From contig CANRHB010000019.1 in assembly GCA_947630325.1 (NCBI GenBank), positions 1 through 35,121 on the forward strand: 35,121 nucleotides of DNA, given 5' to 3'. This document shows positions 22,761-30,822 of the stretch, piece by piece (position 1 is the stretch's first letter; the number at the start of each line of letters is the position of its first letter). Source of the stretch: an uncultured Clostridia bacterium (GTDB lineage: Bacteria; Bacillota; Clostridia; Christensenellales; Borkfalkiaceae). A program made the position numbers and the translations under genes. Below the pieces are notes generated by a model. The model ran no database searches. It saw only the letters and a program-made list of their open reading frames with translations, and had not been told where the DNA came from.

Positions 22761-22775
22761 AAGGAGGACCGACAG

Positions 22776-23819
22776 ATGGAGAATGAAAATTTATCGAATG
22801 TAGCCGCAGACGCGGATTTTGATATTTTTCCAGCCGAGTCGCCTGCAACGGAAGGTTACCAGAAACTTGACATTTCTTCGGAACAGAAATTGGCGGTGTC
22901 ACATCTGTTTTCTGTGCTACCCTCTTTAGCCGCTGCAAATACTGTTGCAACGGCGTATGAAGTACGTTTCCCAATCGGGCTGCCGCATACTCTGACAAAA
23001 TTAAAGCAGGGCGGATATGGAAGCATGGTTCGGGGGGACAATGGCGCTTTTGCCGGTTCTGCCTCGTTCTATAAGATGAAAGCACAGGCTGTCGCGTTAT
23101 CGGCTGTTAGCGTTATGTCGCTTGCGTCCGGACAATACTTTTTGTCGCAGATAAATAGCAAGCTGAACGTGATGAAGCTCAATACCGATAAAATTCTTGA
23201 ATTCTTGTATGGGGACAAACGCTCCGAGTTGATATCTGAAATAGCTTTTGTTAAATCCGCATATCAGAATTACTCTTCGCTCATGACACATGATGATCAA
23301 CGGATTGCTACGATCGTGAGTCTTCAGGCTGCAAAAAAGACGGCGATGAAAGATATTGAATTTTACCTGATGGATCTCGATTCGCTGACCAATTCTTCGA
23401 ATGCCGCCGATGTTGAAACGACAGTAAGAAAAGCGTTACAGATACGAGACAGTCTTGAATTATCGACACAGCTTTGCATTGTAAGTACTGTTCTTGAAAC
23501 GTATTACTCAGAAAATCACGATTCGTCTTACATAAGATATTTGGAACGTGAATTGACGACTTACATCGACAAATGCGAAAAACGAATGCTTGGAAGTTTC
23601 AGCATACTTTCTAAGCTCGTGGCAGACCACAAAGATAAGCCATGGAAAAAGTTGAACAAGACAGAAATCGAACAAGCAGTATCAGAAATTATTGATACGC
23701 TAAACAGCGGCGAAGAATCTGCCGCAAGAAAGTTTATTCACACCGCTTTATATTCTCCAATTGACGCTAAAGACTATAAGGTTTTGCCAAACGGAGAAAT
23801 ATACTTAAAAACGGCATAA
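22776..23819 (+). CDS. Unrecognised 347-residue protein, possible cargo gene
   Basis: The ATG at 22776 follows AAGGAGG; an upstream in-frame start at 22623 would translate the structured leader and is rejected. Residues about 40-75 are hydrophobic (HLFSVLPSLAAANTVATAYEV), then FPIGLPHTLTKLKQGGYGSM. A second apolar helix (about 103-125, KAQAVALSAVSVMSLASGQYFLSQI) is followed by long amphipathic helices to the end. I recognise no named family. Helical hairpins around apolar stretches recall membrane-active helical proteins, which is only a resemblance. Its own leader and a terminator on both sides make it an isolated unit, as expected of a moron gene. Confidence 0.75.
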   Translation: MENENLSNVAADADFDIFPAESPATEGYQKLDISSEQKLAVSHLFSVLPSLAAANTVATAYEVRFPIGLPHTLTKLKQGGYGSMVRGDNGAFAGSASFYKMKAQAVALSAVSVMSLASGQYFLSQINSKLNVMKLNTDKILEFLYGDKRSELISEIAFVKSAYQNYSSLMTHDDQRIATIVSLQAAKKTAMKDIEFYLMDLDSLTNSSNAADVETTVRKALQIRDSLELSTQLCIVSTVLETYYSENHDSSYIRYLERELTTYIDKCEKRMLGSFSILSKLVADHKDKPWKKLNKTEIEQAVSEIIDTLNSGEESAARKFIHTALYSPIDAKDYKVLPNGEIYLKTA

Positions 23820-23834
23820 TCCTGATTTTCTTTT

Positions 23835-23870
23835 CACGGGAGCGTTTAACGACGTTCCCGTTTTTTCTTT
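23835..23870 (+). terminator. Intrinsic terminator
   Basis: CGGGAGCG (23837-23844) pairs with CGTTCCCG (23853-23860), one G-T pair, followed by TTTTTTC. Confidence 0.85.
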
Positions 23871-23876
23871 TGCAGG

Positions 23877-23903
23877 TTCGCAGAAAAAACATACCCTTTT
23901 ATG
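23877..23903 (+). promoter_or_regulatory. Promoter-like element, copy 9
   Basis: TTCGCA, 18 nt (AAAACATACCCTTTT end), ATG. It lies between a terminator and a short hairpin RNA. Confidence 0.6.
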
Positions 23904-23950
23904 AAGAGAGTGAGATGAGCTGTTTTTTATAGCTTTTTCACTCTCTTTTT
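23904..23950 (+). ncRNA. Short hairpin RNA or terminator after promoter-like copy 9
   Basis: AAGAGAGTGA (23904-23913) pairs over 10 bp with TCACTCTCTT (23938-23947). An inner AGCT/AGCT pair (23918-23921, 23931-23934) sits around a T-rich loop. Five T residues follow. The stem starts immediately after the promoter-like element, as in the two tRNA-like loci. It may be a minimal remnant of the same type, or an early terminator. Confidence 0.5.
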
Positions 23951-23974
23951 ATGTTTTCTGAAAGGAGTGCAGCC

Positions 23975-24265
23975 ATGCTTGAAAGTCGTTTTAAGACAAA
24001 TCTTATCAAAGAAATCAAAAAGCGCTTTCCGGGAGCGGTCGTTGTTCATCTGGACCCGCATGAACATCAAGGCCTTCCCGATCTGTTGATATTGGTCGGC
24101 GACCGATGGGCGGCACTCGAAGGAAAGCAAAGCGAATTGTCGAAAAAGCGTCCGAATCAGGATTATTACGTTGACCTGATGAACAACATGTCGTTTGCGA
24201 GATTCATCTATCCCGAAAACAAGGAGGAAGTATTAAATGAACTTCAACAGGCATTCGAGTCTTGA
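23975..24265 (+). CDS. VRR-NUC/PD-(D/E)XK nuclease
   Basis: The product is 96 residues. The ATG at 23975 follows GAAAGGAGTG. KTNLIKEIKKRFPGAVVVHLDPHEHQGLPDLLIL leads into WAALEGK: the catalytic-type acidic residue in GLPDLL and the ExK of ALEGK give the nuclease core, and RPNQDYYVDLM follows as in VRR-NUC proteins. The family includes Holliday-junction resolvases, so cleavage of recombination or replication branches is likely. It overlaps the next nuclease gene by 29 nt. Confidence 0.85.
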   Translation: MLESRFKTNLIKEIKKRFPGAVVVHLDPHEHQGLPDLLILVGDRWAALEGKQSELSKKRPNQDYYVDLMNNMSFARFIYPENKEEVLNELQQAFES

Positions 24266-24800
24266 AGGACAGCACGCTTTTCTCGGAGCCAGTAAGTACC
24301 ACTGGATCAATTATGACGAATCGAAAGTAGCAGAAGCGTACGCAAAATTTCTGGCAACCGTAAAGGGAACCGAGCTTCATGAGTTCGCTGCACAATGCAT
24401 TCGTCTCGGGCAAAAGCTTCCGCGTTCACCGAAAACTTTGAACATGTACGTAAATGATGCGATCGGATTCCGCATGACTCCTGAACAAGTCTTGTTCTAT
24501 TCGGAAAATTGTTTCGGAACAGCCGACGCTATCGCCTTTCGAAATGATATTTTACGTATACACGATCTTAAAACCGGAGCTATTCCGGCTCATATGGAGC
24601 AGCTATTGATATATGCTGCTCTTTTTTGTTTGGAGTACAAAGTCAAACCCGGAGAAATAGGAGTCGAGCTGCGGATCTATCAAAATGACGACATCATCAC
24701 AGCCGAACCTACGGCGGCGGACATAACGCCGATAATAAGCAAAATCATTACGTTTGACAAGGTACTGAACAAGATGAAGGAGCAGGAGGAGATTTTATGA
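24237..24800 (+). CDS. PD-(D/E)XK exonuclease-like protein (RecB/Cas4 type)
   Basis: The product is 187 residues. A conserved-looking start (RHSSLEGQHAFLGASKYHWINY) and GTELHEFAAQCI helix carry a likely His ligand. GTADAIAFR and IHDLKTG give the catalytic Asp and the D-x-K of the core. MEQLLIYAALFCLEY carries the Gln/Tyr motif of RecB-like nucleases. It probably processes DNA ends. Overlap with both neighbours suggests coupled translation with the resolvase and the following large gene. Confidence 0.8.
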   Translation: MNFNRHSSLEGQHAFLGASKYHWINYDESKVAEAYAKFLATVKGTELHEFAAQCIRLGQKLPRSPKTLNMYVNDAIGFRMTPEQVLFYSENCFGTADAIAFRNDILRIHDLKTGAIPAHMEQLLIYAALFCLEYKVKPGEIGVELRIYQNDDIITAEPTAADITPIISKIITFDKVLNKMKEQEEIL

Positions 24801-27622
24801 GTTGGGTCTTTGATGATATTCTCATGCACTACGGTATGCCTCGTCGTTCCGGACGTTATCCGTGGGGATCGGGAGAAAATCCTTATCAGCATAACGACGA
24901 TTTTGTCAGTCGAGTTGACGAAATGCGCCGTCAGGGATTCACGTATACCGATGCTGACGGTCGTGTTTGGACCGGCGACACTGCTATTGCGAAATCGATG
25001 AACTTGACTACGTCCCAGTTCCGAACACAACTGAGCATCGCCAATAACGAAAGGCGTGCTGTCGAGGCCGCCACCGCTAAAGCTTTGCGAGACAAGGGGT
25101 ATAGTCTGAATGAGATCGCAGAGCAGATGGGATACAACAGTGATTCGTCGATAAGAGCTCTGTTAAATGAAAATACGGCAGCCCGCATGAGTCGGGCAAG
25201 AAAGACGGCGGATTTCCTGAAACAGATGGTAGATGAGAAAGGAATGATCGATGTCGGAACGAGCGTTGAACGTGAACTCGGGATCTCAAGAGAACTTCTT
25301 AATCAGGCTCTTTATATTTTGGATACTGAGGGATACTATACGTTCGGAGGCGGCGTTCCGCAGGTAACAAACAAGGGCAAACAGACAAATTTGAAGGTTT
25401 TGTGCCCACCCGGTACAGAGTATAAGGTCGATGAGCAGGGACGAAAGGTATCGAGCGCGATATACGACTTTGAAAACGTTCATTCTCTCGTTGATTATAC
25501 CTCGCGAGATGGCGGAGAAACTTTTGAAAAGTCGTTCGTGTACCCCAAGAGTATGGATTCGTCAAGACTTGCGATCCGTTATGCCGAAGAAGGCGGTATC
25601 GATATGGACGGTGTCATTGAACTGAGACGCGGTGTACCCGATCTTTCACTCGGCGAGGCGCACTATGCTCAGGTTCGAATACTTGTCGACGATAATAAGT
25701 ATTTGAAAGGGATGGCGATTTATTCCGATGATCTCCCCGAGGGTGTGGACGTTCGCTTCAACACGAATAAAAAAGTGGGGACACCGAAGCTCGACGTGCT
25801 GAAACCTATTTCGGAAGATCCCGACAACCCGTTCGGTTCGCTTATCAAGGAGCATGGGGGGCAAAGTTATTATGATGACCCCGACGGTGATCACATCGAC
25901 CCTGTTACGGGCAAACGTCAGTCGCTGTCTTTGATCAACAAGCGTTCAGAAGAAGGAGACTGGGAGGAGTGGGACGACAGACTTCCATCACAATTTTTGT
26001 CAAAGCAGCCAAGGGCACTGATCAATAAGCAATTAAAGTTGACAATCGCCGACAAAGAAGCAGAATTTGATGAGATCTGTTCTCTTACGAATCCGACTGT
26101 TAAGAAAACTTTGCTCCAATCCTTTTCAGATGATTGCGACTCTGCTGCCGTTCATCTGAAAGCTGCGGCACTCCCGCGTCAGAAGTACAAGGTCATACTT
26201 CCTGTGACTTCACTTAAAGATAATGAAGTTTATGCACCAACTTTCGACAATGGTGAGACAGTTGCGCTTGTACGTTACCCCCATGGGGGGACCTTTGAAA
26301 TTCCGATCCTCACCGTAAACAATAAGCAGGGCGACGCGAAGAAGATGCTCGGAACCGTCATTGACGCGATCGGCATCAACAGTAATGTCGCGGCAAGGCT
26401 TTCGGGAGCGGATTTTGACGGCGACACTGTTATGGTGATACCGTGCAACTCCGCCACAAGTAAAGTTCGTGTCAAGTCTACACCGCCCCTCAAAGGACTT
26501 GAGGGATTCGATCCTAAACTCGAATACGGACCGGATAAGGTGACAACAGACGCTGACGGGACGGAGCATTACTATCGGAACGGGAAAGAATACAAGATAA
26601 TGAAAAACACCCAAAAAGAAATGGGGACTATCTCTAATCTCATAACCGATATGACTCTCCGTAAGGGGGTAAGTTCCGAAGAACTCGCCCGCGCCGTCCG
26701 CCACAGTATGGTCGTTATTGATGCTGCGAAGCATAAGCTCGATTACAAACAGAGTGAACGCGATAACGACATAGAGTCTCTCAAAAATCGTTATCAGGGA
26801 ACGACCGACGAAAACGGAAAGACCCATAGGGGGGCTTCCACCTTAATATCCCGTGCCAAATCTCAGCAGTCGATAACGAAGCGAAAGGGTTCGCCGACTA
26901 TCGATCCCGAAACAGGTGAATACATTTATAAAGAAACGGATCAGATAGACACAAGAACTGGAAAAAAGCGGACGCAAAAGAGCACCAAGATGGCAGAAGC
27001 AAAAGACGCCCGCACCCTTATTTCCGATGCCCGGTCACCCGCCGAGGTTCTGTATGCTGACTACGCCAATAAGATGAAAGCCTTGGCAAATCAGGCTCGC
27101 AAAGAGATGGTATCCACGGGTAAGATCGAATATAAAGCCTCCGCCCGGGAGACCTATCAGGCCGAGGTAGACCACCTTATCGCCCAGCTCAATGTGGCAG
27201 AAATGAACCGCCCCCGTGAGAGGCAGGCGCAGCGAATGGCAAATGTTGTGGTCGCAGCCAAGAAGAAAGCATACCCCGACCTTACCAAAAAAGAGATAGG
27301 AAAACTGGAACAGCAAGAACTTAACCGAGCACGACAAAAGGTGGGTGCAAAGCGTACGACTATCACAATAAACGACAGAGAATGGGAAGCCATTCAGTCC
27401 GGCGCTATAAGTGAAAACGTTCTTAAGAAAATCTTAGATCATGCCGACATCGACGAAATACGGAAACGTGCAACGCCTCGACAAACTACAACTTTAAGTA
27501 CAGCAAAAGTAAACAAGATCGCAACAATGAACGCTTCAGGTTACAGTATCTCTGAAATTGCAAAAAGTCTTGGTGTTTCGTCAAGTACTGTTTCCAAATA
27601 TTTAAAAGGAAGGAGCGAATGA
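24797..27622 (+). CDS. RNA-polymerase-like (ADFDGD) protein with HTH ends
   Basis: The product is 941 residues. HYGMPRRSGRYPWGSG (11-26) resembles the tag of the downstream tagged proteins. HTH-like segments lie at about 60-80 and 98-125. ALVRYPHGGTFEIPILTVNN (490-509) then GADFDGDTVMVIP (537-549; D539, D541, D543) matches the beta-prime double-psi barrel of RNA polymerases, where NADFDGD binds the catalytic Mg. A Lys/Arg-rich helical region and a C-terminal HTH (about 905-937, SISEIAKSLGVSSSTVSKYL) follow. No beta-subunit counterpart is obvious. It could be a single-chain phage RNA polymerase or a relative that lost one barrel. It overlaps the nuclease gene by 4 nt. Confidence 0.65.
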   Translation: MSWVFDDILMHYGMPRRSGRYPWGSGENPYQHNDDFVSRVDEMRRQGFTYTDADGRVWTGDTAIAKSMNLTTSQFRTQLSIANNERRAVEAATAKALRDKGYSLNEIAEQMGYNSDSSIRALLNENTAARMSRARKTADFLKQMVDEKGMIDVGTSVERELGISRELLNQALYILDTEGYYTFGGGVPQVTNKGKQTNLKVLCPPGTEYKVDEQGRKVSSAIYDFENVHSLVDYTSRDGGETFEKSFVYPKSMDSSRLAIRYAEEGGIDMDGVIELRRGVPDLSLGEAHYAQVRILVDDNKYLKGMAIYSDDLPEGVDVRFNTNKKVGTPKLDVLKPISEDPDNPFGSLIKEHGGQSYYDDPDGDHIDPVTGKRQSLSLINKRSEEGDWEEWDDRLPSQFLSKQPRALINKQLKLTIADKEAEFDEICSLTNPTVKKTLLQSFSDDCDSAAVHLKAAALPRQKYKVILPVTSLKDNEVYAPTFDNGETVALVRYPHGGTFEIPILTVNNKQGDAKKMLGTVIDAIGINSNVAARLSGADFDGDTVMVIPCNSATSKVRVKSTPPLKGLEGFDPKLEYGPDKVTTDADGTEHYYRNGKEYKIMKNTQKEMGTISNLITDMTLRKGVSSEELARAVRHSMVVIDAAKHKLDYKQSERDNDIESLKNRYQGTTDENGKTHRGASTLISRAKSQQSITKRKGSPTIDPETGEYIYKETDQIDTRTGKKRTQKSTKMAEAKDARTLISDARSPAEVLYADYANKMKALANQARKEMVSTGKIEYKASARETYQAEVDHLIAQLNVAEMNRPRERQAQRMANVVVAAKKKAYPDLTKKEIGKLEQQELNRARQKVGAKRTTITINDREWEAIQSGAISENVLKKILDHADIDEIRKRATPRQTTTLSTAKVNKIATMNASGYSISEIAKSLGVSSSTVSKYLKGRSE

Positions 27623-27626
27623 TTAA

Positions 27627-27866
27627 ATGCGCGAATGCAGATTAACAACAACTGACAATCCTTTCGATCCTTTCGATCAATTCGAGTCTTGGTTTCTGTT
27701 TGATGCGGAAAAAGGTTACAATTCTTGCGACTATCTCGGGCGAATCGCTCACACTTCCGATTCGCTGACAGATGAAGAAAACGAACAAGCAATTGAAGAT
27801 GCGATCGACGAAATAATCAAGTACGATTTCATGAACGTTTACAAGAAAGTCAGTCGAGAAGTTTGA
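27627..27866 (+). CDS. Small conserved acidic phage protein
   Basis: The product is 79 residues and strongly acidic. CRLTTTDNPFDPFDQFESW (4-22), GYNSCDYLGRIA and DEIIKYDFMNVYKKV are the recognisable pieces of a small protein common in Clostridia phages. It begins 5 nt after the stop of the RNA-polymerase-like gene, whose last codons (AAGGAGCG) supply the SD. The role is unknown. Confidence 0.7.
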   Translation: MRECRLTTTDNPFDPFDQFESWFLFDAEKGYNSCDYLGRIAHTSDSLTDEENEQAIEDAIDEIIKYDFMNVYKKVSREV

Positions 27867-28091
27867 CAGTTTCGTGGGATTCGGAGTTTTTCGTCATGCG
27901 CAAGCCCAAACTGTGTGAAAAGTTTTCGTCGAAGTCTTGCGCAACGCTGTCGTCGGCGGTCGATGATGGCTTCGCTCAACGCGGATTTTGCTTTTTTAAT
28001 CGTTTTTAGTGAGATTTTTTCGATAAAAAGAGCAAAAATGTCTGTAAAAATGAGTAATTTGGGGATATATTGAGCGGTAAAAGACCTATAG
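27867..28091. other. Non-coding stretch, left part
   Basis: No convincing reading frame is present on either strand. The stretch is rich in T runs and CG-containing words. I see no tRNA, promoter consensus or named RNA motif. Together with the structured part to the right it makes about 550 nt of non-coding DNA. Confidence 0.4.
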
Positions 28092-28117
28092 GGGGGTGTA
28101 TTAAAATTTACACCCCC
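28092..28117. other. GGGGGTGTA hairpin
   Basis: GGGGGTGTA (28092-28100) pairs perfectly with TACACCCCC (28109-28117) around TTAAAATT. No T run follows, so it is not a simple intrinsic terminator. It may be a protein-binding site or part of a larger RNA. Confidence 0.55.
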
Positions 28118-28225
28118 TCCCCAAATCGCGGCGGTCCTCAAAAATTCTCCGGCGGGATATTTTTGGGGGTCATTTTGGTCAGAAATCAGCCAAAAATTAT
28201 ATTTTTGCGCGTTTTTGGGTCTTTT

Positions 28226-28350
28226 CAGCCCTTTGATGAGCTCACAGAATGATATTTTTCAGTATCCATGGGTCCTCTTGGTGTTTATTCTCCTTTCAAT
28301 GGATGTTTTCTCCACTGGGAAAGTCGTTTTGCGGGCTCATCAAAGGGCTG
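28226..28350 (+). ncRNA. Structured element closed by a 16-18 bp inverted repeat
   Basis: CAGCCCTTTGATGAGC (28226-28241) pairs perfectly with GCTCATCAAAGGGCTG (28335-28350); a T-G and a C-G pair extend it inward to 18 bp. Inside, ATCCAT pairs with ATGGAT and CAGT with ACTG, giving further nested stems. It lies about 70 nt upstream of the probable small terminase. It could be a phage non-coding RNA, a leader, or part of a packaging (pac/cos) site. Confidence 0.55.
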
Positions 28351-28419
28351 TTTATTATGTAACAGCCGTAAACTTCAAATAATCTGTTAGAAAACACAGT
28401 GAAAGGAGGCATAAAGTCA

Positions 28420-28758
28420 GTGAGAAAAACTAAGAACAGCGAAAAAACAGACAAATCGTCAAGAATGAGACCGGCTCTCACTCCTGAGGCAAGAGAGAAT
28501 CAGCTGATCGCACTGGCTGTCGACCTTGCCGAAAAGCAGCTTCGAGAAGGAACCGCCTCGTCGCAGGTGATAACGCATTATTTGAAGCTCGGCTCGACCA
28601 AAGAGAAGCTGGAGAAAGAGATATTAGAGAAGCAATCTGAACTGCTGTCTGCGAAAACCGAAGCAATTCAGTCTTCCAAGCACTACGAGGCGCTGTTTGA
28701 TGAAGCAGTCAATGCTATGAAACGTTACGGCGGGAAAGCAGATGAAGACGATGATTAG
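28420..28758 (+). CDS. Probable terminase small subunit
   Basis: The product is 112 residues. The GTG at 28420 is 10 nt after AAAGGAGG; an earlier in-frame GTG precedes the SD. ALTPEARENQLIALAVDLAEKQLREGTASSQVITHYLKLGS (about 18-58) is the recurring core of a protein found just upstream of large terminases in Clostridia phages. A Glu/Lys coiled-coil-like helix follows. Small terminases recognise the packaging site on DNA. The call rests on position and pattern and lacks a diagnostic motif. Confidence 0.6.
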   Translation: MRKTKNSEKTDKSSRMRPALTPEARENQLIALAVDLAEKQLREGTASSQVITHYLKLGSTKEKLEKEILEKQSELLSAKTEAIQSSKHYEALFDEAVNAMKRYGGKADEDDD

Positions 28759-29164
28759 AACATATTCCGAATTGATTACTTTTCCGTCTTTTGAAGAACG
28801 GTACGACTATTTAAAACTTGATGGTTCTGTCGGGATCGAGACATTTGGGTTTGACAGGGTCCTGAACCAAATGCTCTATCGTTCGCAAAAGTGGAGAAGC
28901 GTTCGTGACCGGGTGATAATACGCGATAACGGATGCGATCTCGGTGTTGAAGGTTATGAGATAAGAGGGTCTGTCCTGATTCATCATATGAATCCGGTGA
29001 CGATCAACGATATTCTAAATCAAAGCGAGTCACTGTTCGACATGGATTACTTGATAACGACCACTTTGCGAACGCATAATGCGATCCACTATGGTGATTA
29101 CAGACTAATAGCTATGCCGCAGGAGAGAAGCAAAAACGATATGTGCCCTTGGAAGCACGGGTAA
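28751..29164 (+). CDS. HNH endonuclease-like protein
   Basis: The product is 137 residues from the ATG at 28751 (140 from 28742). YRSQKWRSVRDRVIIRDNGCDLG leads into LIHHMNP (the HH of HNH), and THNAIHYGD near residues 114-122 supplies the Asn and final His. This is the HNH type usually encoded beside terminases and needed for cleavage at packaging in several phages. The cysteine pair of zinc-HNH proteins is absent. It overlaps the upstream gene by 8 nt. Confidence 0.75.
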   Translation: MIRTYSELITFPSFEERYDYLKLDGSVGIETFGFDRVLNQMLYRSQKWRSVRDRVIIRDNGCDLGVEGYEIRGSVLIHHMNPVTINDILNQSESLFDMDYLITTTLRTHNAIHYGDYRLIAMPQERSKNDMCPWKHG

Positions 29165-29175
29165 GGAGGAGGTTT

Positions 29176-30066
29176 ATGGATAATAGTTTACAGCATCATG
29201 GAATCCTCGGACAAAAATGGGGAAAGAAGAATGGTCCTCCGTATCCGCTTGGAGGGGGCGATTATACCGCCGCAGAAAAAAGAGCGATTTATAGAAAAAG
29301 GTTGTCGCCCAACAGCATCTACAACAAAAAGCATTTCGACGAGGTCCTAAAAGAAGACAAGACCACACTGTCCACTTTGTCTTATGATCAGGAGAGGACA
29401 AAGAACACTGATATGTTTTACGCAACACATAACGCGCTTGACAAACATCAGTACAATGCGTTATTCAATCGTCCGATCCCGCAGACCCTTTACGATGAAG
29501 ACGGCAAGCCGATTGGCAACGGATTATGCTTGAAATATCGGATCGATAATTCGTTGTCAGATGACATTAAAGTAGCAAGCGAAGACTCTGGGGCTGAGGT
29601 GTTCAGATCTTTATATAAAAAAGATCGGGACTTTTACAATTTTGTCACCGATGACTCCAGAATGCAGGATTATTTCGTAAAGGACAAATACAAGTTTAAA
29701 GGATATAGGGAAGCGCGAGACGTGATCCAAAAAATGCAGGACGAGAATTATACGCCATCTTCAGAGGATCTGCAAAAAGTGTACCGCATGTTCAATTATG
29801 TTATTCCTTACGACGGTCAGGGAAACGCCCGCAAGGCAAAAGACGTATACACTCAAAGAACGAAGTTTTTTGCCGCCTGCAAGCAAGCCGGTTATGGCGC
29901 TGTTTTGGATACAAACGACGCGATCTATGGAGGATTCAAAGCAAAATCACCGGTTGTAGTGTTTGATATGGAAAAAGTGATTCCCAAAGAGATCAAGCAG
30001 ACTAAGATTAGTGAACAGAGAGTTTCAAAACTCGTGCTGGCCGGTAGGAAAATACTCGGTTTATGA
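29176..30066 (+). CDS. Tagged protein 1 (HHGILGQKWG), unknown C-terminal domain
   Basis: The product is 296 residues; the ATG at 29176 follows AGGAGGAGG. The tag HHGILGQKWG lies at 7-16, followed by a KKNGPPYPLGGGDYTAAEK linker. The body has DMFYATHNALDKHQYNALF, IKVASEDSGAEVF, MFNYVIPYDGQGNARKAKDVYTQRTKFF and GYGAVLDTNDAIYGGFKAKSPVVVFD. The last segment recalls the closing strands of ADP-ribosyltransferase-like folds, a weak resemblance. No signal peptide or membrane span is seen. It may be an internal virion or injected protein. Confidence 0.7.
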   Translation: MDNSLQHHGILGQKWGKKNGPPYPLGGGDYTAAEKRAIYRKRLSPNSIYNKKHFDEVLKEDKTTLSTLSYDQERTKNTDMFYATHNALDKHQYNALFNRPIPQTLYDEDGKPIGNGLCLKYRIDNSLSDDIKVASEDSGAEVFRSLYKKDRDFYNFVTDDSRMQDYFVKDKYKFKGYREARDVIQKMQDENYTPSSEDLQKVYRMFNYVIPYDGQGNARKAKDVYTQRTKFFAACKQAGYGAVLDTNDAIYGGFKAKSPVVVFDMEKVIPKEIKQTKISEQRVSKLVLAGRKILGL

Positions 30067-30077
30067 CAGGGGGAACT

Positions 30078-30422
30078 ATGGAAAGTATACTGACGTCGAT
30101 AAAGAAATTACTTGGAGTCACAGAGGAATATGAGTGCTTTGATGCAGATATTATTATGCATATCAACTCGGCTTTTCATGTTCTGTTTCAACTTGGTATC
30201 GGTCCCGCCTCGGGTTTTTCCATCAGTGATAAGTCTGCGACATGGAGTGATTTTTTGCCGGACGCTGTGAGCTACGAGCTTGCTAAGTCCTATGTCTATC
30301 TCAAAGTCAGACTTTTGTTTGATCCTCCGTCGAGTTCCGCAGTTATTGAGGCGATAAACAGACAGATAGCGGAATTTGAATGGCGGCTTGCAGTAGCCGT
30401 TGATGAGCACGAGAAGGAATAG
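30078..30422 (+). CDS. Head-tail connector-like phage protein
   Basis: The product is 114 residues from the ATG at 30078 (119 from 30063). ILTSIKKLLGVTEEYECFDADIIMHINSAFHVLFQLG (about 4-40) and SYELAKSYVYLKVRLLFDPPSSSAVIEAINRQIAEFEWRL (about 70-109) resemble the all-helical connector (gp6-like) proteins that sit on the portal. Its place upstream of the large terminase is unusual for a connector. It overlaps the preceding stop if the earlier ATG is used. Confidence 0.6.
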   Translation: MESILTSIKKLLGVTEEYECFDADIIMHINSAFHVLFQLGIGPASGFSISDKSATWSDFLPDAVSYELAKSYVYLKVRLLFDPPSSSAVIEAINRQIAEFEWRLAVAVDEHEKE

Positions 30423-30429
30423 TCATGAT

Positions 30430-30822
30430 ATGTGGCTTGAAGATTATTACCGAAATCTCTATCTTTGTCATCATGGAATCAAAGGACAAAAGTGGGGCGT
30501 AAGACGAACACCGGAACAGCTCGGTCATGTAAAAAAGAAATCACTTGAAAAGTCGGAAAAAGAGAGTATAATAAAAACGGAAAGAGGATTATCCGTGCAG
30601 AAGACTTCATCTCTGAAAAAGGGGATTTCAACTTTGAGAAAAAGGATAGCAGAGCACGAAGACAAAATTCAACACCCAGAGAATTATTATAAGGGTTGGT
30701 CTGACCTATCTCCTGAGGAGCAACAAGGCGCAATAAATCACTGGAGAAAGGAAATCGATACTTTTCAGAAATCTATTGAGGCACGGAATGATGAAATCGA
30801 AAGGAGGAATGACAAAGTATGA
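30430..30822 (+). CDS. Tagged protein 2 (HHGIKGQKWG), small charged
   Basis: The product is 130 residues. The ATG at 30430 gives WLEDYYRNLYLCHHGIKGQKWGVRR, with the tag at 14-23. The rest is highly charged and probably helical (KGISTLRKRIAEHEDKI, EEQQGAINHWRKEIDTFQKSI), consistent with a coiled coil. No enzyme motif is seen. AAGGAA lies 11 nt upstream. It overlaps the next start as ATGA. Confidence 0.65.
   Translation: MWLEDYYRNLYLCHHGIKGQKWGVRRTPEQLGHVKKKSLEKSEKESIIKTERGLSVQKTSSLKKGISTLRKRIAEHEDKIQHPENYYKGWSDLSPEEQQGAINHWRKEIDTFQKSIEARNDEIERRNDKV

Noticed and set aside
22623..22775. Upstream in-frame start of the 22.78 kb gene
   Set aside because: It lies inside a perfect stem of the structured leader and has no SD; the ATG at 22776 follows AAGGAGG.
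26210..26827. Leftward open frame (205 codons) opposite the RNA-polymerase-like gene
   Set aside because: Antisense shadow of a strongly coding stretch, with no start signal.
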